From assembly GCF_024679245.1 (NCBI RefSeq), contig NC_090184.1, positions 14,656,144 to 14,720,143 of the forward strand: 64,000 nt of DNA, written 5' to 3'. The notes under the pieces are model-generated. The model saw nothing but the letters and a program-made list of their open reading frames with translations, did not search any database and was not told the origin of the DNA. Both the position numbers and the translations under genes were made by a program. Positions within the stretch are counted from its first letter, which is position 1; the number at the start of each line of letters is the position of its first letter. The DNA comes from Pseudorasbora parva (taxonomy: Eukaryota; Chordata; Actinopteri; Cypriniformes; Gobionidae). Shown piece by piece: positions 44,721-57,757 of the stretch.

Positions 44721-45646
44721 AGCCTATTTGGAGTTTATAACACAGACCTCCTTTACTTGGTTTTACAGCCACCAGTGACTAATTACTATAATTCTCTTCA
44801 GATGTTTTTCTTCTGCACTGCTGTAAAGTACTGTTAAAGATATAGGTTAACCAAGGCACTTGGTGTGGGTATTCCCTTGTGATGGAGGCCCCGTAGAAGG
44901 GCAGAGGGCTCTTATCTCTGTCTGTGTGGGAGGTGATTAGCTGGGTGTCTGACAGCTTGTTGGGTTCTCCGGACTCCAACTCCGCCTGTGGTTCAACCGT
45001 GATAATTATCCACCAAATGGGACCAAACCAGCATGTCCACCTCAGTGTGTCGACTGCGCCTCATTGCAGTATTAGTGTGTAAGTGTGTCAATGGCACTTT
45101 TCAGCATAAAAACTGAACCACTCTAAGCTGTGGGAAGCATTAATAATTGTCAATGAATCGACCACATCCTGCTTAAGCTGTTTTTGGTGTCCCGCGCTCT
45201 AACCTGATAGCCCTCTATGTAGCCGCATTGTTTGTTTTACAAACGTGCCCTTTTATGGCCTGCACTTATAGGCTACTGCTGAATTATTTCCTCAGTGTTT
45301 TCCTATTACAAGCCCCAAATGATTACAAGTCCCTTATGAAAATACACACTCAAATGGACACATTCTCGGGCTTAGTCCTACATTTTTCAAACATATAGTT
45401 TGTGGTGCTGGCCCCTTCATTTTATCAGTACACTAAGTACAATTACGCAACTGTTCCGGTCCTCCAATCTGATTAGCCATTCCAAGACTGCTGATATTTA
45501 GATGTTTCGCTGTTTGTGTCATCAGCTTGTCTTTGTTTGCATCATTCTAGACTAGAGTACAGCGGAGTGGAAGTGTTTTTGTTGTTGTTGTTGTTTTTTA
45601 TTTAGGGCTGTCAAAGTTAATATGTTACATTAATAAATTCATTAAA
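44721..45646. other. Unassigned spacer
   Basis: No recognised feature; a short (GTT)n run lies near 45577. Confidence 0.5.
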
Positions 45647-45786
45647 TACACTAATCAGCCATAACACTATGACAACCTTCCTATTGTGTTGGTCCACCCA
45701 AACAGCCTTGACCTGTCTAAGCATTTGGAGAAATTTCGGGAATGAGGCCACATTTGGAGGCCAACACCTTAAACTCGTTGTGCTTC

Positions 45787-46074
45787 TCAAACCATTCCTG
45801 ATCCATTTTTGCTTTTGGCCGGGCACATTATCCTGCTGAAAGAGGCCACAGCCACCAGGCAATACCATGGGTGTACATGCTCTGTAACAATGTTTAGGTA
45901 GGTGGTACATCCAGATGGATGACAGGACCCAACGATTGCCCAAAGCATCACACTGCCTCCGCCAGCTTGCCTTCTTCCCATAGTGCATCCTGGTGCCATG
46001 TGTTCCCCAGGTAAGTGACACACACGCACCCGGCCATCCTCATCATGTAAAAGAAAACATGATTCATCAGACAA
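45787..46074 (-). pseudogene. Tc1-like transposase catalytic fragment
   Basis: The frame MSDESCFLLHDEDGRVRVCH ... CTMGRRQAGGGSVMLWA is the central part of a Tc1 DDE transposase (SDES carries the second catalytic Asp region). Stops and frameshifts on both sides break it. Confidence 0.85.
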
Positions 46075-46534
46075 GGGGTTCTTCCATTGTGCCGTGGTCC
46101 AGTTCTAATGGTCAGTGTTGGCGCTTTTGGCGGTGGACAGGGGTCAGCATGGGCACCCTGACTGTTCTGCGGCTATGCTGCCCCCTAAGCAACAAACTGC
46201 CGTACACTGTGTATTCTGACACCTTTCAATCAACCTGCATTAACTTTTTGAGAATTTTGAGCTACAGTAGCTCGTCTGTTTGATCGGACCACACGGGCCA
46301 GCCTTCTCTCCCCATGTGCATTAATGAGCCTTGGCCATGTCACTGGTTCACCAGTGCATCACTTTTAATAGATACTGACCACTGCAGACCGGGAACACCC
46401 CACAAGAGCTGCAGTTTTGGAGATGTCTAGCCATCACAATTTGGCCCTTGTCAAACTAGCTCAAATTCTTATGCTTGCCCATTTTTCCTGCTTCTACGCA
46501 AAATGTTCACTTGCTGCCTGAATATATCCCACCT

Positions 46535-46735
46535 ACATTTACATTTACATTTAATCATTTAGCAGACGCTTTTATCTAAAGCGACTTACAAAAAAGGGTA
46601 GAGCAATAGAAGCAATGAAACAAACAAGGCCAACAACCTGTAAGAGCTGTAAAAAGTCTCAGTTAACATTACATTACACATTACACAAACTTTTTTTTTT
46701 TTGGGCAAACAAAAAATTTAAATAGATAGTTAAGT
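46535..46735. mobile_element. Dispersed repeat inserted in Tc1 copy
   Basis: ACATTTACATTTAATCATTT, AGCAGACGCTTTTATCTAAA and GCGACTTACA are the signature of a very common teleost repeat (SINE/MITE class uncertain to me). The Tc1 text resumes at ACTAACAGGTGTCGTG. Confidence 0.75.
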
Positions 46736-46800
46736 ACTAACAGGTGTCGTGGTCAAGAGATAATCCATGTTATTCACTCAGCCTGATGCCTTATCAGTGT

Positions 46801-47095
46801 GTGTTGTAATGCATAATTTATTGACATATTAAAAACCAACTCAGCATATACAGTAGTTTATACTGTATATGCCTAGCTCTAGGAAAATATATGTTGTTGT
46901 CATCTATTTAAATGTTCTTAAAACAAATTGTTAACAATTTTGTATTCATATTACGTAATTGTGCTTGGAGTCAATTGTTTTATTTGTGATAACGCACAAA
47001 CAGTTTTGACCAGGCTGTCATGCAAAGAAATTATGAACGCATTTAAAACTTTTTTTAATAAAATAATAATAATAATAATAATACAAATAAAAATA

Positions 47096-47152
<57 letters not shown>

Positions 47153-49231
47153 CTTATTATTTAATAACTTATGTTGTCATTGTATGCATTTTCCTGTGAG
47201 CTTTTTGTTTTTCTATGAATTTTTTATTTTAAAAAATTTGCATAGTAAAATAAAACCTGAAGCTGTAATTCCGTGGGGGGAACTTTTTTCAGTTTATCTT
47301 TCACAATTTGTATCTTTCTTTGTAAATAAAATATATACAATATTGTTTAAAGTTTTTAATTTTTAAAGGCTTTTCTTTTTTTCGAAATTATAATGCATCA
47401 CATTTATTTTCAACACTGATGATAATAATAATATAAAAAATTCAGCACCAAATTAAGTGATGGCTGAAAATGTTAAGCTTTGCCATCAAAGGAATGAATT
47501 ACATTTTAAAATGTTTTAAATTTGTAACAATAGGTTACCAATGTCAATATTTTAGATTATATATGTATTTTATGTATAATATTTTTTATATTAATTGCCA
47601 TATATATAATGTATACATTCAAAGAGCAAGATTATTCTCAGGGAGCTTTGGAAACTTCCGACACAGTTTCCCTGGCATTATTTGTGCTATATTTGTCTAG
47701 TGTTCATGGGCAGAGCAGGGTTTGTTATCTTTGCTTCACCTTAGGTCTAGCTTACTCTCCGCTGTGTGTTTTGTCTGGTTTGTTTTGATTGTTTGAATCA
47801 GTGTGAGGTCCCTTCAACAGAATCTAAATAGACATCAGCATGTTATTCCTAGACCCGTTTATTTTATTGCAATAGTAAGACTGTTAAGCAACACTGCATG
47901 TATAGTAATTCGGTCAAGCGTACGCATAGCCGAGAGTGGAAATGTTTTTGCCTTCCGTTTGGTAGGGATTCAGTTTTGGTGTACAGCGATGATCTCTGGC
48001 GCCGGCTCCTGCATGCTGTAATGAGCTTTCAGAGTTGCTGATTGCAGATAAGCTTCCAAAAAAGAGGGGAAAAAAATTCAGTGAGGGGCAGAAACAAATA
48101 CAAGAAAAGGGCCAATGTTCCAAGATAATTTGTATTTGATTTTATATAATTAAATGATTTGCAGATTAGATGCACATCATCCATCTTGGCCTTTGCAGAA
48201 TTGTCGTCAATCACAGGAATAAATTACATTTTAAAATATGTTAACATAAGATGCACAATAACCGGCCAAGCAGAATTGTCATCAACCTACCCCATACCCT
48301 AGTTCTACCACTCTTTGGATGGCTTGTGTTCATACAAACCTCAAACTTTATTGGAGTGCACATGGACCGTAACCCAAACCACGTTCATGCAGACTCGCTA
48401 GCATGCATTCCTAGTACAACAGACACTGGTCTTCACCAAAAGCTTCTCATGGCCTGTGGTCTTCTAATACACGCAAGTGTTTTCACAGCTAACTCCAATA
48501 TGGGCCAAGAATAGGCCCATGGGAACTCCATGGCTTGCTGTGTTTTGCTTGAAAAGATCTGAACCTGCAGCCACAGGAATGCAGCCCTGCTGGTTAACGC
48601 TTCAGCAGCATCCAGGAGACAGTGGAGAAGAGATGGGAAAGGTGAAAAAAGGGAGAGTTTAAAAAAACCATGTCAAGTTGAAGGACATCATGGCAAAAGC
48701 TCTGTTTAGACAGAGGAGCAAAAAGGAAGAGAGACGGCGAGAGAGACAGTGAGTATGACTGATTGCATCTGCCCGCTTTACTTTGCAGCGGTACATTGCT
48801 CGCATTTCAAAACAGTAGATGCAGGCGCAAGACGCAAGCATGGACATGTTTCTGTGCTTCTGCTGTTAAAAATGGATTTTTAGTTTTCTGTTAATCCTCT
48901 TCAGCCCTAAACCACAGAATTTGTGTGATATTTTTAGATTATTAGTTTACCAGTCTGTCTCTACCCCTTTCTTTCTCTGATATTAGGGAAAAAACTGTCC
49001 CTTTAAGACACTGACATTTGTTCTGTAACCATGCCAGCCAATATTCATGAAGTAGAATAAACTGTTTGATTTTTCATATAGCTGATTATTAATCTATTGA
49101 ATGTTACATTAATTGCTGTCTTTCAGATCTAGAAATGATTTTGGATATTGTTGGATATTGGATATTGTTGATTGTTGTCATTTATCCTACAATACATTAA
49201 CACTTAGACATCCTGTTATATAACATCTATG
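46801..49231. other. Spacer with (TAA)n
   Basis: A (TAA)n/(AAT)n tract spans about 47063-47151. The remainder is AT-rich with short frames of no recognisable family. Confidence 0.5.
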
Positions 49232-50910
49232 TGATGTAAAAGATAATGTGATTCATCACCTTCTTCCACTGCTCCGTGGTCCAGTTCTGATGCTCACGTG
49301 CGCCCACAGTTCACTCTTTTGGCAGTGAACAGGGGTCAGCATGTGTACCCTGACTGGTCTGCGGCCATGCAGCCCCATATGCAACAAACTGCGATGCACT
49401 ATATATTCTGACACCTTTCTATCAGAACCAGCATTTCCAGCATCACCTTCTTGAGCACTCTAAGCTACAGTATCTCATCTGTTTGATCAGACAACACGGG
49501 CCAGCTTTCGCTCGTTTCAGTCAGTTTCAGTCAATCTCATTTCAATCTTGAGTACCTATAGAGTAGTATTGCATCCTTCATATCTCCGAAAAGTCTTTAG
49601 TTTTATTATATTTATAAAAGAAATATAGGCTGTACCGAGTCTTTCCGGAAAAAAACGAGCGCCTGGAGGCGTATCGTGTGGGCGGAGCTAAAGAATGACG
49701 AGTGCGAACAAAGCGGTGACGTCCTCAAGCGTGGAGGAACCCATGGCTATCGATCTCAGCTAATAGATATATGATCCAGAATCAAATTCGGAGGCTGAAA
49801 TAAATTGAACAGGAGAAACAGCAACAGCAGGACGTCCGTCTCTGTGGTATGTACTGGATTTAGTCAACATTTGTGTGTTTTTTCTCGCAGTTTATGAGGA
49901 CATGATTCGGTTTATGGACTATTGTATGCAACTAAACCTTAGCAGTAGCAAGCAAAACGGTTTTGCACGTCAGACTAGTGTAACGTTATACATAGAACAA
50001 CAATGGAGTAACCGTTAGCGCATTTGAATGACGAAGCACCCGATCGTGCCGTTTACTGATGTTTACTCACGTGATGATAGCCAACAGCACAGACATTTGA
50101 AGCAGTTTTACTCACCGGCTGCTTCCAAAGCAGGACTGAACCTTTATCGCTGGGACCGCTCCGTCAAAAACATACTTCTTTGGTAACTGTTGATTTTGTG
50201 AAGTCCTGTGACAGCAGTGACCGTGGAAATCCACTTTGCGACGCGACTGAAGCGATGTTGTGAAGCTTCCCGTCATTTCTGCGTTCAAATCGGTTCAAAT
50301 GCAGCGCTGCCTTCCCGGAATGCTGTGCTGAAGCGTTGAAGTCTCTTGATGTCACCCATAGGAATAAAGTGGAGCGCGGCGCGGACTATAACGACGACTG
50401 GATCTGCACCTGAGAGAGTGTTTATGGGCGTTCATTACGGCCCATACAAGGACCTTCCGCTCTATTACCGTCAAGCCGACCCATACTCAAAAAAAAACTC
50501 TCCGAAACTTGTGAGAAACCGGAAGGAGTATTTTTGACACAGAAATACTCCATCAAACGTCCAACATTAGTTTTTGAAACTTTGTCTATGTTTAGGATGG
50601 GAATCCAAGTCTTTAACAGTGTAAAAAGCTCAGTATTCATGAAACAGCATTTCACCCCCCCTTTAATAGATACTGACCACTGCAGACCGAGAACACCCCA
50701 CAAGAGCTGCAGTTCTGAGATGCTGTGACCCAGTCATCTAACCATCACAGTTTGTCAAACTCCCTCAAATCCTTACAATTGCTCATTTTTCCTGCTTCTA
50801 ACACATCAACTTTAAGGACAAAATGTTAATTTGCTGCCTAATATATCCCACCCACTAACAGGAGCCCTGATGAAGAGATAATCATTATTATTCACTTCAC
50901 ATTTCAGTGT
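49232..50910 (-). mobile_element. Tc1-like relic split by a nested element
   Basis: 49232-49513 (CTTCTTCCACTGCTCCGTGG, ACAGGGGTCAGCATGTGTAC) and 50663-50910 (TAATAGATACTGACCACTGC, CCACAAGAGCTGCAGTTCTG) belong to the same fish Tc1 family as 45647 and 53520. About 95 bp present in the other copies is missing at the insertion point. Only the region corresponding to the N-terminal part of transposase and one flank survives. Confidence 0.8.
49514..50662. mobile_element. Non-autonomous element ending GCATTTCACCCCCCCTTTAA
   Basis: The right end AAACAGCATTTCACCCCCCC and subterminal words (GAATCCAAGTCTTTAACAGT, GAAATACTCCATCAAACG, GTGATGATAGCCAACAGCAC) resemble a teleost DNA element family whose autonomous members I recall as carrying a THAP-domain (P-element-like) protein. 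No such frame survives here. The left end is not clearly inverted. Confidence 0.45.
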
Positions 50911-52130
50911 ATGCAGACATGGGCAAGACAATCTGCTGAACTTCTGATCCAAACTGAGCATCATGGGGATGAATGGGGAAGAAAATTGACTTTGAACGTG
51001 CCGTGGTTTTTGGTGCCAGACGGCTAGTCTGAGTATTTTAGAAATGACTGAGGTCTGCAGACGAGCATATATCTGAACGCACAACACGATGAACCTTGAA
51101 GCAGATGGGCTACAGCGGCTGAAGAACATTCTTGCCACTCCTGTCAGCTTAGAACAGGAAACTGAGGCTACAATTGTGCTGGCCCACCACAACTGACAAT
51201 AGTGCATTGGGAAAAAAAAACATTGCCTGGTCTGATGAGTCTCAATTTGTGCAGCAATGTTCAGATGGTAGGGTCAGAATTTGGTGTAAACAACATTCAA
51301 TCATAGATTAATTCAATAGTCTTGTATCATCTCTTCAGGCTATTGGTGGTAGTGCAATGGTGTGGGGACATTTTCTTTACACACTCTGGCCTTCTTAGCA
51401 CCAATTGAGCATATGTTTAAATGCCACAGCCTACTTGACCACTGTTGCTGACCATGTATGTTGGAGGGCCCTTTATGACCACAGTGTTAACATCTTATGA
51501 TGGCTACTCCTAGCAGAATAACGCACAGTCTCATAAAGCTTAAATAATCTCAAACTGGTTTCTTGAACATGACAATGAGTTCACTATACTCAAATGGCCT
51601 CCACAGTCACCAGATCTCAATCCAATAGAACACCTTTGGTATGAGGTGGGACAGCTGTATGATGCTATCATGTCAATATTTCTACCAGAAAGACTCGGGA
51701 GAATAAATACTGTGACAATTATCCATTTACTAACAACCCAGCAAGCAATTGAGTACTTTGGTGTAGCTCGCAATCTGAGGGTCAGGACTCTGCATATCCT
51801 GCCTGAAGACGAAGCCGACTCCCCTGTGAGGTATGGAAGGGACCCTCCTGGTTGTGGTGGGGTGGATGTAAGGAAAGATTTGACTTGGATGTGGTGGGGA
51901 GGATGGCGGTGAATTGGAGCGTCAGCATCTGCAAACTCAGACCTGAGTAAGTACCGATCTTTCATACCCAAGTATTAGAATGTGATAGATAAAAAAGTTG
52001 AAGTGACGTAACAATTAAGTCTTCCCGGCAGAACGGGAAGCTTTCGTGGACCAAATATCTCTGAGGAATGTTTCCAGCACCCTTTAGAATCTATGCCACA
52101 GATAATTAAGACAGTTCCAAGGGCAACTTA
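50911..52130 (+). mobile_element. Tc1-like relic, plus orientation
   Basis: ATGCAGACATGGGCAAGACA through GATCTCAATCCAATAGAACA to AAGACAGTTCCAAGGGCAAC follows a second fish Tc1 family in the sense direction. Part of the N-terminal coding region is deleted (near 51050), and stops break the frame. It abuts the preceding relic with no spacer and is interrupted at 51679-52046. Confidence 0.8.
51679..52046. mobile_element. 368-bp insertion in Tc1 relic, possibly Helitron-like
   Basis: The Tc1 text GTCAATA|TGGACC is interrupted without visible duplication, between A and T. Near its 3' end the insert carries a perfect hairpin, CTTCCCG-GCAGAA-CGGGAAG, then CTTTCG. Absence of a duplication plus a 3' hairpin fits Helitron-like insertion, but the end is not the canonical CTRR. 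It is open on both strands for ~90-140 codons without a recognised domain. Confidence 0.4.
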
Positions 52131-53519
52131 ATATAGAAAATAGTTTTGATTTATTTTAGTACTCCAAGTTGAACTTATTTCAGTTTAAGTTATTTAACAT
52201 TTAAAAAATTCAGTTTAGGTTTTTTATTTATTTATTATATCTTTTTTAAATCTATGTGTAGATTTTGTATTTTTCAAAATCACCAAGATGAATAGCATTT
52301 GTGTTAACAATGTTTTTGATGGACTTGTTACAGTATATCAAAGAAACCTCAACAGACACATTGCAACATACAGTATCAATTGTTGTTCAAGTTTTCTTTG
52401 GCAGATATGAAAAGGATGCTGGTGGAGAGCAGTGATGTCATGCCTGATAATTCCCTTCAGATTCCGAACACATTCAGAGTCTTGACTTCATGGACTTTGA
52501 CCTAAAACCCTAACAGTTAAAATGTGTCTAATGACTTACTCATGTGTCCTCATCAATATCATAATTGCACTAAGCGAAACCAACATCATCTTATTTCCTG
52601 TATCCATTTTTTTGTGTGTCTGGATATACAGTGTCTCCGCAGACCATTTTTCAGTTTAGCCAGTGATGTCATCCTCCAGTGACGCACCTGAAGGTGGAAT
52701 TGGTGGGACACAGATAATTAGTCTTTTAGCTAGGATTACTCAGTGCTCATTAGGCAGGACATCTTCTGTTGCTGGCCTGCAATAAGATTAAGTGTTAGTG
52801 AGACGTTTATCACTAAAACTAATTGTCCATTTATCGCCAGGGTCAGTCTTCAGTCTCCGTCTATAAAAAGTGTGCTTTGCCAAAAAGGGAAGGCAAGTGG
52901 AGGTGTCGTAAAGATTCATGTTGCCATGTGCTTAAATTCCGTTAAAAACCCATTGACACTTCCCTTAAGATGACTTTGCCATTGGAGGTCAACAATCAGC
53001 TGTGCGCATAAATCAAACAAGAGATGTCCACAAAGCGAGCCAAGAACAAGCTAATGTTTCACTCTAATGAGCACTTATGGCAATATGATATTGGACTCTT
53101 GTCTGGACACAACTCATCTCTCAATGAAGTTGAGCTTTAAAAGGGGTCCTGGAAGGATTACCGTAAGACTTTTGTCAGCAGTGGCACTTTGAAATAAAGC
53201 ACAGTAACATTCTATTCACATCGCTTGTGAAACTTTAAATAACCTCCCCAAAACAACATTATCGGATGTAATACCACCCAAAAAGGACAGTCTACCTTGG
53301 GTGACTTTATTTCTCGTTAATGTGACTTTACTAAGTATGTCACAATTTGTTTCCCCCATGACAATTTAGGGATTTTCAAACTGGGCTCCAGGGAGCCACA
53401 AGAAGGTTCTAGGTGGTCCGCTGAAACGCTAAGACTAAAATGCCATCTGTTTTTAACAATTGATAACTAAACATCAGTTTAATAAAATAAAATAAAAATA
53501 ATAATATTGACATCCATAG
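52131..53519. other. Unassigned spacer
   Basis: Relatively complex sequence without repeats or splice-bounded frames that I can recognise; may be intergenic or intronic host DNA. Confidence 0.5.
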
Positions 53520-54315
53520 TACACCGATCAGGCATAACAGTATGACCTAATTGTGTTGGTCCCCCTTTTGCTGCCAAAACAGCCCTGACCCATCAAGGCA
53601 TGGACTATACTAGACCCCTGAAGGTGTGCTGTGTTATCTGGCACTTAGATGTTAGCAACATATCAGTCCTGTAAATTGTAAGGTGTGGCCTCCATTGATC
53701 AAACTTGTTTGTTCAGCACATCCCACAGAGGCTCGATTCAGATTAAGGGGAATTTGGAGGCCAAGACAACAACTCACACTCCTTGTTGTGCTCTTCAAAC
53801 CATTCCTGAACCACTTTTGCTTTGTGGCAGGGCGCACTATCCTGCTGAAAGAGGCCGCAGGCGATACACTGTGTATTCAGAGACCTTTCTATCAGCATTA
53901 ACTTCTTGAGCAGTTTGAGCTACAATAGCTCATCTGTTTGATCGAACCACACTGGCCAGCCTTCGCTCCCCACGTGCATCAATGAGCCTTGGCCACCAAT
54001 GACCCTGTCGCCGGTTCACCACTGCTGCTTCCTTGGACCACTTTTGATAGATACTGACCACTGCAGACAGGGACATCCCACAAGAGCTGCAGTTTTGCAG
54101 AAGCTCTGACCCATTCGTCTAGCATCACAATTTGGTCAAACTCACTCAAATCCTTACAGTTGCCCATTTTTTCTGCTTCTAAAACATCAACTTTGAGGAC
54201 AAAATGTTCACTTGCTGCTTTATATATTCCACTTGTTAACAGGTGCCGTGATGAAGCGATGATCAGTGTTATTCACTTCACATGTCAGTGGTCATTGTTA
54301 TGCCTGATTGGTGTA
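53520..54315 (-). mobile_element. Tc1-like element with internal deletion
   Basis: Terminal repeats TACACCGATCAGGCATAAC and GTTATGCCTGATTGGTGTA are inverse. The body jumps from CTGCTGAAAGAGGCCGCAGG to CGATACACTGTGTATTCAG at about 53863, losing the central transposase region (several hundred bp). Non-coding now. Confidence 0.85.
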
Positions 54316-56830
54316 TGTGTCAGTGTAATAAATAGGGGAAAACAAACATACTTTTCATATTATATTACACATATTTATTTATTTGTGCATGTGGGTCGGT
54401 AGGATTTTAAAATATTTCTTAAATATTTTTAAAAGTCTCATCAACTCATCAACAGAAAAGTAAATGATTTTACTTTATTTTAACAGATTCTTGCTAAATA
54501 AAACTATTATTCTTTAAAACAAAAATTATAAATAAATTAATCTGACCCCAAACTTTTGAACGGGTGTAGACAGTTTTGTATGCAGACACTTTCTGGCCAT
54601 GATAAGTTGTATTGACCAGATTTTATGCATTGTATTTATGCATTAGTCAATAGTCAATAATAAAAATAAAAAATAAAACGCCAAACAAAAAACCTGTGTC
54701 TAATTAAACAGTTCAGTGCCTAATCTGTTAGTGTCTGGTTACTAGATCCCATCTCTGTACACAGATGTTCAGTGCTTTCCCACTGCACAGCAGCCCTCTG
54801 AGAGAACTGATTAGAGTCAGCTGGTTTCGGAAATACGTCCCTTTTAATATACTGCTTTAATGATGCCAGATACCATGGTGCCGCTGAATGGGACAGTTTG
54901 AGCCAAGAGGAAGTTGTTCATTGAGATATCAGACGGATGACTTTTACCCTTTATGGTGGTGCAACCACATATAAGTCATATAGACATAGACTAACCTCTT
55001 GTGCATGTTAGTGTTGGCCATTGTTTTTAAGCAAGTGTTTTCAGAGAGAAAAGGGAAGTATGGTTGAAATTAAGTCCCTGAAGTGTTTTTTGTTTACGCT
55101 GCTGGCCATTTCCTGTTCCTGTTTTGTGTCCTGTACACCTTTTTACTTTAGTCAGTGTTGTTGTTATTATCTGAGGTGCATGGGACTCTAAAATGTGTTT
55201 TGACTAATTTGTTCCTGTTGGGAAAAGAGGATCAGTCAGTAAGCAGCATATCCTTAATTAGCACTTTGGTTATTTTTGCAATGGAAAATCCTGAGAAGAG
55301 AAGACTAACACTTGTGAGACAATCTCCTTGCATTACACTGACAGTTCCTTTGGTCCAGAGGTATTGATTAAAGTTCAAGTGTGTTATTAGTGTGATGTTT
55401 AATTTGCAATGACAATTATAAGTAAGCCACTTGTAATGCCAAGTGCACACTATTACATGGCCTAAGCACATTTAAAGACTGTCGTGTTTTCTGTCGTATT
55501 AATTGCATACCAGGTGCATCAATTTCAATCATTCTGCCTCCTGACTGAAGCTACAATTATGACATTTTTCAGACACATTAATGGTAGAGTTTATTCATGA
55601 TAATGTAATGAGGAGAAACTTACAGAGAAGTAATTCTTCACTGATTTGTGCAGAACGCTTGTGTTTTGCTGCAGTGGGTTTCACAAAAGCACACACTTAA
55701 AGCAAGTTTGCATCCTTGGACGGAAACTATAGATTAATGTTAATGAAAAACGTAACAAAAACTAAATTAAAACATTTTCTTTAACTGAAATAAAAAAAGA
55801 AAAGACTGAACGCTACTTTGAAACTACATTGAAATACAAAATAAAATGACAACAAATGAATTCTAAAGTGTATTATAAAATGTAAAATCGTAACATGGCC
55901 AGACTTCATTAAACGTGGAAATGCCACTAGATAGAACCGAGAAAACTAACACTGTTCAGCATATTTCAACAATATCAATAAATATATTAATGTTTTGCAA
56001 CTTTGGTGTAAAATATTACAAATAATAACAAATATACTGAAAAACTGAAAGTTATATGTTATTTTATTACCATAACTCTATTATATGTTTTGTTAATATT
56101 TTGAATACTATTTTAATTTTATATTTTCTTATCTTATTTTAATTTTAAAGGTTTAGTAATTTTGTTGTGCTTTTGTCATTTTTATTGGTTGTTTTTAATT
56201 ATTAGTTAAATTTGTCATGAACTGGCTTTTAATTTTTTTTATACTGTTGTCTGAGGTCAACTAATGACGTTTGTGTGGTTTTTACATTTAAAAAAAGTAA
56301 TAGGCTATTTTCTACACTGGTTTTGAAGCTATCTCCTGAACACTGGTTTTGATGGGCGTGCTGCACTGGAGACTTGGAAGTAAACACTCACGGCTAGAAT
56401 TGGATAATATTTGCATATTTAATGAGCTTAAATTCCCCTGTAAGTTCAGGAGAGAGAGGAGAGATTGAGGGAGGAGCGGCAACCAGAAGGTTTTTATCAA
56501 ACAAACACAATGATTTATTTCTCACCCACCTGCGATTTGATTGAACTATCACTTTATATTACACATAGCCCACAAGATCGGATGATATAAGTGCGAACCG
56601 CACACACACACACATACATGTGCGTGCGCCACCCTTCAGTTATCAACGAGAGAGAGACAGAATAGCGGAACAAGAACGGAATATTATAAGATTCATCAGC
56701 CTGCCGGGCTTTGCGAGCCCGCTAGCTGCTTAGTTGTCATTTTTATTTAGTTTAAATATATATAATACATATATAAACCGATTATACATATATATATAAT
56801 AATTTATATAAATATATATAATACATATAT
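54316..56830. other. Unassigned spacer
   Basis: AT-rich, no recognised repeat families or exons. The 56500-56720 part has (CA)n and GAGAGAGAGA, and (TA)-rich sequence runs to 56826. Confidence 0.5.
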
Positions 56831-56903
56831 AACCAAAAATGCTCAGACACTGTACAAATATAAATAATAGATAACATATCAAATATAGATAAAGATTATA
56901 GAT

Positions 56904-57295
56904 TGTGACAAACGTCCCGAGCCTCAATCAGCGTCACCCTGGAAACACCTGCGTCTGCACCGCTCATCACGGGCTGAGCGGTCACAGCTGCTTCTCATCC
57001 GGTCCCAGTCATATAAGCGGCGAAGATGGACAGCAAGGTGAGAGATGTCTCCAGAAAACTCGGCTAACTCTTTTCTCTACTATTTACTCAGAGAGCAGCG
57101 TGTGACCGCCAGCCCACCACCGCAAGAGGTGACCACGGACCCACACTGCCCTGCACCCGGAACACAGCGCCGAGAGCGACCAGCCGAGCACCGAGCACAA
57201 CCGACTTCGCCACTTTTCACCAAATACTCCATAAAATCCACCCTTCGGGGAACTCACCTGCACTATTGTGTCGGGTGCTTCTTCACCCCGTCACA
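56904..57295 (+). mobile_element. Solo LTR (392 bp) with AGAT duplication
   Basis: Begins TGTGACAAACG and ends CCCCGTCACA (TG...CA, inverted TGTGAC). AGAT flanks it on both sides (56900-56903, 57296-57299). A TATA-like ATATAAG lies at 57011-57017. Its GC-rich content contrasts with the AT-rich host. No internal region remains, so this is either a product of LTR-LTR recombination or a very small element. Plus orientation is inferred from the TATA box. Confidence 0.75.
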
Positions 57296-57571
57296 AGATA
57301 TAGAATATAGATAACATATCAAATGTTGAAAGTGAGACATTTTGAAATGTAATGCAAAATATTGGCTAATTTTGGATTTCATGAGAGCTACACATTCCCA
57401 AAAAGTTGGGACAGGTAGCGTTAAAAGGCTGGAAAAGTTAAATGTACATAAAAGGAACAGCTGGAGGACCAATTTGAAACTTATAAAGTCCATTGGCAAC
57501 ATGATTGGGTATAAAAAGAGCCTCTCAGAGTTGCGGTGTCTGTCAGAGTGGCAGTGTATCTCGGAATCAAG

Positions 57572-57750
57572 ATGGGCAGAGGATCACCAATTTCCCTAAT
57601 GTTGCGGCGAAAAATAATGAAGCAATATCAGAAAGAAGTTTCTCAGAGAAAAATTGCAAAGAGTTTGAAGTTATCATCATCATCATCATCTAGTACTATC
57701 ATCATAATATCATCCAGAGATTCAGAGAATCTGGAACAATCTCTGTGCGT
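57572..57750 (+). pseudogene. Mariner/Tc1 transposase N-terminal fragment
   Basis: From ATG 57572 the frame reads MGRGSPISLMLRRKIMKQYQ then QRKIAKSLKLSSSS, the helix-turn-helix start of a Tc1/mariner transposase. A (TCA)n expansion near 57673 inserted serines, and the frame then leaves the family. Confidence 0.8.
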
Positions 57751-57757
57751 AAAGGCC

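Larger units (their letters stand above)
45647..46800 (-). mobile_element. Tc1-like element (decayed, with nested insertion)
   Basis: The left terminal repeat TACACTAATCAGCCATAAC and right end near GCCTGATGCCTTATCAGTG are inverse and degenerate. The body follows a well-known fish Tc1 family (GGAGGCCAACACCTTAAACT, CATTATCCTGCTGAAAGAGG, CACTGCCTCCGCCAGCTTGC). A dispersed repeat interrupts it at 46535-46735. Confidence 0.85.

Noticed and set aside
51540..51971. 143-codon minus-strand ORF
   Set aside because: It spans the junction of a Tc1 relic and an insertion, so the frame is a chance fusion.
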